Assembly: GCF_013116745.1 (NCBI RefSeq)
Contig: NZ_JABFOE010000005.1
Coordinates: 62,001-126,000, forward strand
DNA length: 64,000 nt
Direction of reading: 5' to 3'
Source of the DNA: Arthrobacter sp. 260
GTDB taxonomy: Bacteria; Actinomycetota; Actinomycetes; Actinomycetales; Micrococcaceae
Positions within the stretch are counted from its first letter, which is position 1. Every line of letters starts with the position of its first letter. This document shows positions 43,455 through 51,027 of this stretch, piece by piece. Position numbers and translations under genes: made by a program. The notes beneath the pieces are model-generated. The model worked only from the letters and a program-made list of their open reading frames with translations, ran no database searches and was not told the origin of the DNA.

Positions 43455-43457
43455 CCC

Positions 43458-43979
43458 ATGACTAATTCACCAGACGAGTTCGACCTCGACGGTTGGGTGA
43501 AGGGCATCAAACGCCCTGAGCGTTCCGTGACTGTGTACCAGCGGCCCGACATCATCGCCGAGCTGGATGAGTTGGAGAGGCAGATCAAGACCGCCCGACG
43601 CGTCGCACAGGACGACGAAGGAAGCCTCGGATCCAAACGTTCGCTGCGTGCCCTTGAGGGTGAGTACCAGCGGATGGCTCAGGAGTTCTCCGACTCGGCC
43701 CTCACGATTCGTCTCCGGTTGGTTGACGCGGACGAGAAGAAGCGGATTGTCGCGAAGTCCAAGAAGGGCGACATGGCCGATTTCGCCGGCCGCATGTGGT
43801 CAGCGGCGATCATCAGTCCGAAGGTCACACCCAAGCAGGCGCTGGCCCTACTCAGCAGCATCGATGAGGTCCAACTCGCCGCCGTGCAGGAGAAGTTCGA
43901 CGCCATGCAGGCGGACATGCCATCTGTGAGCGCCGATTTTTTGCCGAGGTCCTCTGGACGGGAAAGTGGCACGGAGTAG
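43458..43979 (+). CDS. Tail assembly chaperone, short form (gpG-like)
   Basis: A 173-residue protein translated in frame 0. It keeps the tape measure protein soluble and helps tail tube growth. Charged helices (AELDELERQIKTARRVAQDD, DEKKRIVAKSKKGDMADFAG) and a position between the major tail and tape measure genes fit the G protein. Shortly before its stop the slippery T TTT TTG (43937-43943) allows the longer form. GGAG at 43444-43447 is its ribosome binding site. Confidence 0.88.
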   Translation: MTNSPDEFDLDGWVKGIKRPERSVTVYQRPDIIAELDELERQIKTARRVAQDDEGSLGSKRSLRALEGEYQRMAQEFSDSALTIRLRLVDADEKKRIVAKSKKGDMADFAGRMWSAAIISPKVTPKQALALLSSIDEVQLAAVQEKFDAMQADMPSVSADFLPRSSGRESGTE

Positions 43980-44368
43980 TCCAGATCCTCAAAACGTGTG
44001 AGCGGTTCGGCCGTCCGCCGTCCGCTTACATGGGCGGTCCGGAGTGGGGCGAGAAAGACCACCTATTGACTCTCGCCTACACCGTTTACGTGGATGGGTT
44101 GAACGAGATGGGCTTCCCTATCAATCAGTCCCGCCACTTCGATAACGACGGTTACTACGAGGCCGAAACCATCCAGGATCATTCACTGGCTGCCGTTGAG
44201 CAGTTCCAGAAGGACAACAAAGTTTCGAGTCCTGGCGAGCGGGTCGTGGTTCGTTACACGCGCCCGCCGGGTAAACCGCTAGCTACGTTCCCTGCGGATA
44301 CCAAAACCAACAATCAGGGTAATCAACCCTGCAAACGCGACAAGAATGCTGAAGCCGTACAGGAATGA
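43458..44368 (+). CDS. Tail assembly chaperone, -1 frameshift form (gpGT-like)
   Basis: Join of 43458-43943 and 43943-44368, 303 residues. After the slip the product reads SADFFAEVLWTGKWHGVVQI and continues through FGRPPSAYMGGPEWGEKDHL, a clearly coding extension with no start codon of its own at the junction. Such G/GT pairs are the rule in siphophages, and the frameshift fixes the ratio of the two. The extension overlaps an opposite-strand ORF (44279-44497). Confidence 0.87.
43937..43943 (+). promoter_or_regulatory. Slippery heptamer T TTT TTG for -1 frameshift
   Basis: The frame-0 codons are GAT TTT TTG. The heptamer fits X XXY YYZ. The -1 frame stays open for 141 codons after it, and frame 0 stops 12 codons later. 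Confidence 0.85.
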
Positions 44369-44497
44369 CTCTGAGGAATCTTCGCCGCCTGTAGCAAATA
44401 TCAAGTGAACGGCGATCCCGAGCACGAGCATGGCCAACCCGGTCACTATCGCGTTGTGCCCGCGCCGTTTGGCCTGTATCCCCCGCGTGTCAGTCAT
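44279..44497 (-). CDS. Possible small membrane protein, opposite strand between tail chaperone and tape measure
   Basis: A 72-residue ORF with a basic N terminus (MTDTRGIQAKRRGHN) and two good membrane helices (AIVTGLAMLVLGIAVHLIF and FLYGFSILVAFAGLITLIVG) separated by a short acidic loop. GGGTGG precedes the ATG at 44497. It uses the 160-bp gap before the tape measure gene and overlaps the 3' end of the gpGT frame by 90 bp. Either it is a real leftward gene expressed in the lysogen, or a chance ORF; the helix quality favours the former. Confidence 0.42.
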   Translation of the reverse strand: MTDTRGIQAKRRGHNAIVTGLAMLVLGIAVHLIFATGGEDSSESFLYGFSILVAFAGLITLIVGFGIRRERS

Positions 44498-44531
44498 CCA
44501 CCCATTGAACAGCATGTAGGGGGTTCCCGCT

Positions 44532-47500
44532 ATGGCGGATCGCAATGTAGTCGTGCGCCTAACAGCCGAAATCGCCGGTTTCAAGCAGGCGATGGACGAA
44601 GCCACACGGGTTACGAAACAGACCCAGAAGGCTACCGAGGATGCCGGGAAGTCCGCTGACACAAACCTTGGGCGGATGGTCCAGTCTGCGCAGAAGAACC
44701 GCCAAGCGTGGGATCAGACCGGCGCCACATTCCTGAAGACAGGTGCCGTCATCGGCGGCGGCTTGGCAATGGTCACGAAGGCTGCCGTTTCGTGGGAGTC
44801 TGCGTGGGCTGGCGTCCAGAAGACCACGGACGGCTCGCCTGAGCAGATGGCCGCGCTTGAGAAAGAGCTTCGCGGACTTGCCAAGACTCTGCCGGCAACG
44901 CATGAAGAGATTGCTGGTGTGGCTGAAGCTGCAGGTCAGTTGGGTATTCAACGCGAGAACGTTGCGTCCTTCACCAAAACGATGGTTGACCTCGGGGAAT
45001 CCACCAACCTGTCATCTGAGGAAGCGGCTACGGGTTTGGCGCGGTTCTCCAACGTGATGGGCACCAGCCAGGACGACGTCTCGCGTTTGGGCTCCACGCT
45101 GGTGGGGTTGGGCAATAACTTCGCCACCACTGAGTCCGAAATCCTGGCGATGTCCATGCGCCTCTCCGGTGCTGGCGTGCAGGCTGGGCTTTCTGAGGGC
45201 GAAGTGATGGGTCTCGCGGCTGCTATGTCCTCAGTGGGCATTGAGGCTGAGGCTGGCGGTAGCGCCATGTCCATCACCATGAAGCGGATCAGTAAGGCCG
45301 TCGAAGAGGGCGGCGGGTCACTCGACCTGTTCGCCAAGACTTCCGGCATGACCTCGGAGCAGTTCTCGACGGCTTGGGAGAATGACGCAGCCGGTGCCTT
45401 GACCACATTCGTTGCTGGTCTTTCTGAGACTGAAGCGATGGGCATGTCCACCAACGCTGTGTTGACCGAGCTGGGCATCACTGGCATCCGCGAGGCTGAC
45501 GCACTCTTGCGCCTGTCGTCCGCTCACGAGGTAACGACGGCAGCAATGGCTCAGGGCAACGAGGAGTTCGCACGCAACACCGCCTTGCAGGAAGAGGCTG
45601 CGAAGCGGTACGAGACTACTGAATCCAAGATCAAGATCGCTTGGAACAACATCAAAGATGCTGCCATTGAGGGCGGCGCTGTAATCCTGCCCGTTATAGC
45701 TGGGCTGGCTGAGGGTGTCGCTGATATGGCGGAGTTCTTCGGGAACCTTCCGGGGCCGGTGAAGGGTGCCATGACCGGTATCGCTGGCATTGCCGGTGTT
45801 GGTGCGCTCGCCGCTGGAGCTTTCCTCACCCTGTTTCACCGGGTAATGGACACGGTCGGCGCGTTCAAAACGCTATCTGCTGATGCTCCACGGGCTGCTA
45901 GTGCCCTCGGCAAGGTCGGCAAGGCTGCTGGTGTGGCTGCTGTTATCGGCGGTGTGGTTACGGCGCTGGCTAAGTGGTCAGAGTCCAGCTACATGGCGGA
46001 CATTGACACGGGTATGGGCAAAGTCTCCGACGCGCTCGCCGACATCACCACCGACGCACCCGGCGCGGCAACAGCGCTAGACTCCCTCTTCCAAGATCGC
46101 AATGGCGGGGATCTGATCGGGAATGTTGACGATCTCGGATCAGCTATCGACCGGACGTTCAACAAGACTGCGGGCCGTAAGTTCAATGACTGGGCTGAGG
46201 GCATCATTAGCTCAATAGTCCCCGTTGAGGGCTCATCCCACATACTGGCGGATTCATGGAAGCGGCTTGATCAGGGGCTCTCCGATCTGGTCACCTCGGG
46301 CAACCTTGCGGGCGCGGACGATGCGTTCAAGAGCATCCAGGAGCAGGCTGAAGCTCAGGGTGTTTCCCTTGAGGAACTGTCGGCTAAGTTCCCCCAGTAC
46401 GCTGACGCTCTAGCTACTGCTAGTGCTGAGCAGAAGGAAGCGGCCTCTAGTGCTGAGGCGACTGAGGCTGCTCTTGAGCAGGAGGCTGCTGCTGCGGAGG
46501 AAGCTGCTGTTGCTTCTGCGGAAATGGAAGAAGCTCTTGCTGAGATTGGTTTGTCAGCAGACGGCACGATCGCTTCTCTGAACACCTTCATCGGTGTACT
46601 GCAGGAGTCGGGTCTTCTGACCCTGTCTGCGCGGGATGCTTCCCGTAACTTCGAGGCCGCAATCGATTCGATCCAACCCGCCATTGATGCACTCATTGAG
46701 AAGCATGGCGGTCTGGGCGAGGTCCTCAACGACACCGCATCGGGTTTTCGAGACGACACGGAGGCCGGCCGTGAGGCCGGTTCCGCGTTCGACGCTGTCG
46801 CTTCATCGGGCGCAAACATGGCGCAAGCTATGGCTGACGCTGGCGGCACACAGGAAGAGCTCCAAGCACAACTTGGCACCACCTACGGCTCGCTGATCAA
46901 CGCTGCGGGCCAATTCGGCATCACAGGTGAAGCTGCGGACCTGCTGGCCCGCGACGTAATGGGCATCCCCGCCGAGGCGAACATCGAAACGTGGATGTCC
47001 GACGAAGCCCTGAAGCGGGCCGAGGCGACGACCGCGGCCATGGACAACATCCCCGGCGAGGTCGACGTCCACTCATTCATGAGTAGCGATGCGAACGACA
47101 TGGCGCTGAATACCAAGGCATCAGCCGAGGACGTGCCAGACCAAGTCACAATCGACTCCTGGATGTCCGACGCGGCGTTCATCGAGGCACTGGAAACCCG
47201 GGCCGCTGCACTGAACATCCCGCCGGACGTTGCGGTTGCTTCATTCATGTCGTCCGCGGCGCGGAACGAGGCCGACAGTACGACGGCGCAGGTGCTCAAT
47301 ATTCCTGCCGGGACATCGATCAGCTCATACATGGACGCCTACGCGCGGTACGAGGCGCAGAACCTCAACGCTGAACTGGACCGGGCGAACGGTCGGGTTG
47401 TGACCTCCTACATGGATGTGATTACCCGGCGGTCAGTCGTGGATATGGGTGGCGGTGCTGCACTAAAGCCTGGACAGATTGGCCGGATCGCAACTGGTGG

Positions 47501-47924
47501 GCGCGTTCGTGCTCCATCATTCGCTGACGGTGGACGGCTCCCCGCTACAGGGTTGGGTACTGACAAGATCCTTGGCATCTCGTCTATGACCGGCGGGCCT
47601 ACTGCATGGGTTGATGACCGTGAATGGGTAATCAACCGCCCCATGTCTGATAAGTGGGACGTTCTGCTGGCCGCCATAAACCGCGACGACCCGCGCCTGT
47701 CTTCTATCCCGGCGCTTGCCGGCGGTGGACGTATGTCGCGGGAGTACCCGGCGGCGCCAGCTTATGCGGGTGGCAGCGGTTCGATGACGGCGACTGTGGA
47801 AACGGCGGCGATTGCTGCGGCGGTGTCGTCTGCGGTGGCCGGAATGCGGCCAATGGTCAACATCGGCGGGCGCGAGTTCTACGGCCTCATGCAGCAAACC
47901 AACAGAGACAACGGGGGCATCTAG
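44532..47924 (+). CDS. Tape measure protein
   Basis: Sets tail length and helps DNA entry. At 1130 residues it is the longest phage gene. The N-terminal tape-measure domain is recognisable (AALEKELRGLAKTLPATHEE, then AAGQLGIQRENVASFTKTMV). Hydrophobic helices near residues 405-435 (GAMTGIAGIAGVGALAAGAF) and a long Ala/Glu coiled coil (about 630-670) follow. Residues 812-951 are five 28-residue repeats with the core S(F/W/Y)MS or SYMD. No lytic domain is seen. A tail of about 170 nm would be expected from about 0.15 nm per residue. Confidence 0.93.
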   Translation: MADRNVVVRLTAEIAGFKQAMDEATRVTKQTQKATEDAGKSADTNLGRMVQSAQKNRQAWDQTGATFLKTGAVIGGGLAMVTKAAVSWESAWAGVQKTTDGSPEQMAALEKELRGLAKTLPATHEEIAGVAEAAGQLGIQRENVASFTKTMVDLGESTNLSSEEAATGLARFSNVMGTSQDDVSRLGSTLVGLGNNFATTESEILAMSMRLSGAGVQAGLSEGEVMGLAAAMSSVGIEAEAGGSAMSITMKRISKAVEEGGGSLDLFAKTSGMTSEQFSTAWENDAAGALTTFVAGLSETEAMGMSTNAVLTELGITGIREADALLRLSSAHEVTTAAMAQGNEEFARNTALQEEAAKRYETTESKIKIAWNNIKDAAIEGGAVILPVIAGLAEGVADMAEFFGNLPGPVKGAMTGIAGIAGVGALAAGAFLTLFHRVMDTVGAFKTLSADAPRAASALGKVGKAAGVAAVIGGVVTALAKWSESSYMADIDTGMGKVSDALADITTDAPGAATALDSLFQDRNGGDLIGNVDDLGSAIDRTFNKTAGRKFNDWAEGIISSIVPVEGSSHILADSWKRLDQGLSDLVTSGNLAGADDAFKSIQEQAEAQGVSLEELSAKFPQYADALATASAEQKEAASSAEATEAALEQEAAAAEEAAVASAEMEEALAEIGLSADGTIASLNTFIGVLQESGLLTLSARDASRNFEAAIDSIQPAIDALIEKHGGLGEVLNDTASGFRDDTEAGREAGSAFDAVASSGANMAQAMADAGGTQEELQAQLGTTYGSLINAAGQFGITGEAADLLARDVMGIPAEANIETWMSDEALKRAEATTAAMDNIPGEVDVHSFMSSDANDMALNTKASAEDVPDQVTIDSWMSDAAFIEALETRAAALNIPPDVAVASFMSSAARNEADSTTAQVLNIPAGTSISSYMDAYARYEAQNLNAELDRANGRVVTSYMDVITRRSVVDMGGGAALKPGQIGRIATGGRVRAPSFADGGRLPATGLGTDKILGISSMTGGPTAWVDDREWVINRPMSDKWDVLLAAINRDDPRLSSIPALAGGGRMSREYPAAPAYAGGSGSMTATVETAAIAAAVSSAVAGMRPMVNIGGREFYGLMQQTNRDNGGI

Positions 47925-48742
47925 TGGTGGCTTACCTTGGCCCGTTCGGGTCGATGATCCCATTCAAGTGCCCGTCCGCGTTGGCTGTTTCAGCGGCCGA
48001 GCGTTCGACGCTGACCCGGCTACTGGGCGGAGCTGTGTATGAGCAGCGCGGCCCTCGCGGCCGGCGTCAATGGTCAGTCGACATCGGCACGGCCACCCCG
48101 CAGGAGATCGCAATGTTGGGTGCGCTGGTAGATGGGTTCTATGGTCCGCCGCCGTGGGTGTTCGTTGGCCCAATGCAGATGGTCACCAACCTGCTCTCGC
48201 CTGAGCAGGCGCTGCTTGATACGGGAACGTATTCGACGGGCACCACGATCACTCAGGGTGGTGCTGGGACTACGGCTGACGGGCTGCGTTATGGCCGGTC
48301 ATTGAACGTGTCGGGTGGTGCTGAGGTTGCTTTACATCGCCGTGATTCTCAGACTGAGCGGCTACCAGTGGTTCCCGGCATCCCTGTCACCGCATCCATT
48401 TACGGATCCGGCGGGGCTGCTATCCGACTCGACTGGATTAGTAACACGGGCGGGTTCATCTCCAACGTGACTAGCGCTGCGGGTTCGGGGAGTTGGACTC
48501 GCCGCGTGCTCAAAGCCACCCCACCTAGTAACGCTGCGGGCGCGCAGATGGTTGTCGTCGGAGCTACCGGCTTCACCATGCCCGCGTTTACCTGGACAAC
48601 CGACACCGCCCCCTGGTCACCCGGTAAGGGTTCCAACGCCGTGACGGTTGACGGGCTCGCCGAGGCCGTCCAAATGGCCGTCCAAGATGCCCCGAACATG
48701 CGACGCGGTTCGGCCTCGTTCACAATACAGGAGCTCAATTAG
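47924..48742 (+). CDS. Distal tail / minor tail protein
   Basis: A 272-residue protein at the Dit-like position after the tape measure. The N-terminal part (RGRRQWSVDIGTATPQEIAM) is baseplate-like and the C-terminal part is a beta-sandwich resembling carbohydrate-binding modules (RSLNVSGGAEVALHRRDSQT, then VTASIYGSGGAAIRLDWISN). Start GTG at 47924 (overlapping the upstream stop by one base) or the next codon 47927. The following gene starts directly after its stop. Confidence 0.82.
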   Translation: MVAYLGPFGSMIPFKCPSALAVSAAERSTLTRLLGGAVYEQRGPRGRRQWSVDIGTATPQEIAMLGALVDGFYGPPPWVFVGPMQMVTNLLSPEQALLDTGTYSTGTTITQGGAGTTADGLRYGRSLNVSGGAEVALHRRDSQTERLPVVPGIPVTASIYGSGGAAIRLDWISNTGGFISNVTSAAGSGSWTRRVLKATPPSNAAGAQMVVVGATGFTMPAFTWTTDTAPWSPGKGSNAVTVDGLAEAVQMAVQDAPNMRRGSASFTIQELN

Positions 48743-51022
48743 ATGCAGACGATCGCGGGGTATCCCACCAATCTGACCAGCTCGAAGCCTACTGTGACTG
48801 TCGGTTTGAATGGCACCCCGCGCAAGGTTGCATCAGTGAATGTCACTCGCGAGCTTCCCTCGGAACTTCCGGAGCAGGTTTCTGGTGGCTCAGGGATTGC
48901 GGCAGCAACGGGCGAAGTGGTGTGGTCCACCGAGGAGGTTTCCCGGTCGAAGCGAGTAACCCCATGGGGGTCGGGTGCCTTCCCTCCGAGGACTTGGGAG
49001 ACGATCACCGTCGATTCAGGTTATGGCGGTGTGGAGGCGCGGTTGTTGACGGGCCAGGTCCGCGGCGGTTCCGGTTCGCTATCGTCCCGCTTCGTGTCGT
49101 CGGCGGTTATCGACTCGATCCACATGTTGAACCAACCCGTCTCGATTCAGCCGCTCCTGAAGGATATGCCGCCATTGAACTCGGGTGGAGATTACCGGTA
49201 TATCGGGATCACGCCAACGTATTTCACTGACCGTATCCTGCGTGCGTGCGGGTTTTACTCGACGCCGGCACAGGAGAATGGCTGCGTGTTTTCGGCCCCT
49301 CTCATGGGCTCTGCGTGGCCTGAGCGCGGGCTGTGTGTGTCGTCTTCGTCGGCTGACTCGTTGGGTTCGCCGTCGTGGGTTGAGGCACCGTGGGGGCAGT
49401 CAGCATTCTCGCTGGACGCTTCCTACACTGGTGCGTTCACACCGGCCTATGATGGCCGGCTGAACCAGCCCATGCAGATGAGCCTCTGTGTAGACCGTTC
49501 GTACGCGTTTCCTGGTTCGGCGTCGGGCACGTTCACGACGTGGTGGGATGCGGATCATGTGCGGATTGGCGTCACTTCATCGGGTGCCGTGACGGCAATG
49601 AAGCGTGTCGGCGGCGTGGATTCTGAGGTTTGCCGGCTGACCATTGGGTCGGGCCGCGTGTTCACTCTGCGTGTTACTCCCGCTGGTCTGTGGACGATTG
49701 TGTCATCCGATGGCCGCACGGTTAGTGGCACGTCGGCGCTCTCGTCTGGGATGACCTCGACGCCGTTCACGTCGGTGCAGGTCCGCTCCGGTCATCAGGC
49801 GGCTTACCCGATTGGTGGTGCCCAAGTTGCTTTCACGAGCGTGTACACGGCGATCAATCATGTGCGGAACACGTCGCTGACTCCTGCCGCTTACCGGTTC
49901 AGTCTGGATGCTTCGCCGGCCATTGAGAACCGTAACGCCCTGGACTTGCTGAAGGAGCAGGCGTCGGCTGAGTGCGCGGCTTTCTATCTTGATGAGTACG
50001 GTGTCGCGACATGGATCAACCGTGACCTACTGACACCTGCCGGTCCTGTCGTTGAAACGATCACGCCTTCTACAAAATTGGTTGACCTCGATTGGGAGTA
50101 CAACTGGGGCGGCGTCCGGTCGAAGGTCATCATCAACTACCGAATCCCTACGACATCTAAGGCGTCGAAGTGGGTCAATGATCTGGCGTTCCGTGGTGGC
50201 GGCGATTCGATGGAGTCCGGGCAGGAAAAGGTCGAGTTCGTTTCGGCTGGCTCCGATGAGGACTGGATCATCATCGATGAGACACCCGAGAGGATCGGTG
50301 ACAGCGGCACTACGGCACCGTTCAACCGTGGCTGGGGATCCTTCTACGGGGGCACGGTCACAGATGGTGAGGACCTGGACCGGCTGGCAACAGCAACCGA
50401 ACTGAGCGTGTCCGTTGAACGTCTCGGCGTCAATACCCTCAAGGTCACAACGCAGGTTGGCACGTTGCCTGCTGGGACGACGCTTGAGCTGCGTATGCCG
50501 GATTCTGTGACAGGAATTTGGCCGCAACATTCCAAGGCGAACCTGCCCGTGTTCCACGCGAACCGTGTTCTGCAATGGACCGGACAGAGTAAGACTGGCG
50601 TCAACCTTGGGCCGGTCAACGCACCAGTCCTTGAGCATGACACTGGCTTTTGGGTTCATCCTGACGGCATCCAGGCACTCGCTGACTGGCTCTCCGCACA
50701 AGTTTCACAACCACGAGCCGTAATCCGCTCACTCGAAGTGCTGCCAAATGATTGCAGGCAACGCACCGATATTGTGCAGGTCGAATTCGATCTAGTCAGT
50801 CTCCGGTGCCTCGTGGTTGGGATCAATGACACTACGTCCATGTCTGGACAAGCGATCAGTAAGTCTCAGTCACTCTCACTCCGGGTCATCAGCGACACGG
50901 CAGGCGAGACCTACAACGACCTTGACGCAGCCTACGGGTACGCAAACTATAGCCAGTTCGATGCGGCGTGGTCCCCGGACACCTACAACACCCTAGACTC
51001 CGATCCGCTAAGAGAGGCGTAA
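48743..51022 (+). CDS. Minor tail protein (tail hub/Tal-like)
   Basis: A 759-residue baseplate hub protein. The N- and C-terminal thirds look like the siphophage tail hub (VTRELPSELPEQVSGGSGIA; LVDLDWEYNWGGVRSKVIIN; VIRSLEVLPNDCRQRTDIVQ). In the middle (about 235-390) a jelly-roll/LamG-like domain is inserted (FTTWWDADHVRIGVTSSGAV, then GRVFTLRVTPAGLWTIVSSD), possibly for host-surface binding. The start is adjacent to the upstream stop. Confidence 0.83.
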   Translation: MQTIAGYPTNLTSSKPTVTVGLNGTPRKVASVNVTRELPSELPEQVSGGSGIAAATGEVVWSTEEVSRSKRVTPWGSGAFPPRTWETITVDSGYGGVEARLLTGQVRGGSGSLSSRFVSSAVIDSIHMLNQPVSIQPLLKDMPPLNSGGDYRYIGITPTYFTDRILRACGFYSTPAQENGCVFSAPLMGSAWPERGLCVSSSSADSLGSPSWVEAPWGQSAFSLDASYTGAFTPAYDGRLNQPMQMSLCVDRSYAFPGSASGTFTTWWDADHVRIGVTSSGAVTAMKRVGGVDSEVCRLTIGSGRVFTLRVTPAGLWTIVSSDGRTVSGTSALSSGMTSTPFTSVQVRSGHQAAYPIGGAQVAFTSVYTAINHVRNTSLTPAAYRFSLDASPAIENRNALDLLKEQASAECAAFYLDEYGVATWINRDLLTPAGPVVETITPSTKLVDLDWEYNWGGVRSKVIINYRIPTTSKASKWVNDLAFRGGGDSMESGQEKVEFVSAGSDEDWIIIDETPERIGDSGTTAPFNRGWGSFYGGTVTDGEDLDRLATATELSVSVERLGVNTLKVTTQVGTLPAGTTLELRMPDSVTGIWPQHSKANLPVFHANRVLQWTGQSKTGVNLGPVNAPVLEHDTGFWVHPDGIQALADWLSAQVSQPRAVIRSLEVLPNDCRQRTDIVQVEFDLVSLRCLVVGINDTTSMSGQAISKSQSLSLRVISDTAGETYNDLDAAYGYANYSQFDAAWSPDTYNTLDSDPLREA

Positions 51023-51027
51023 CCAAT

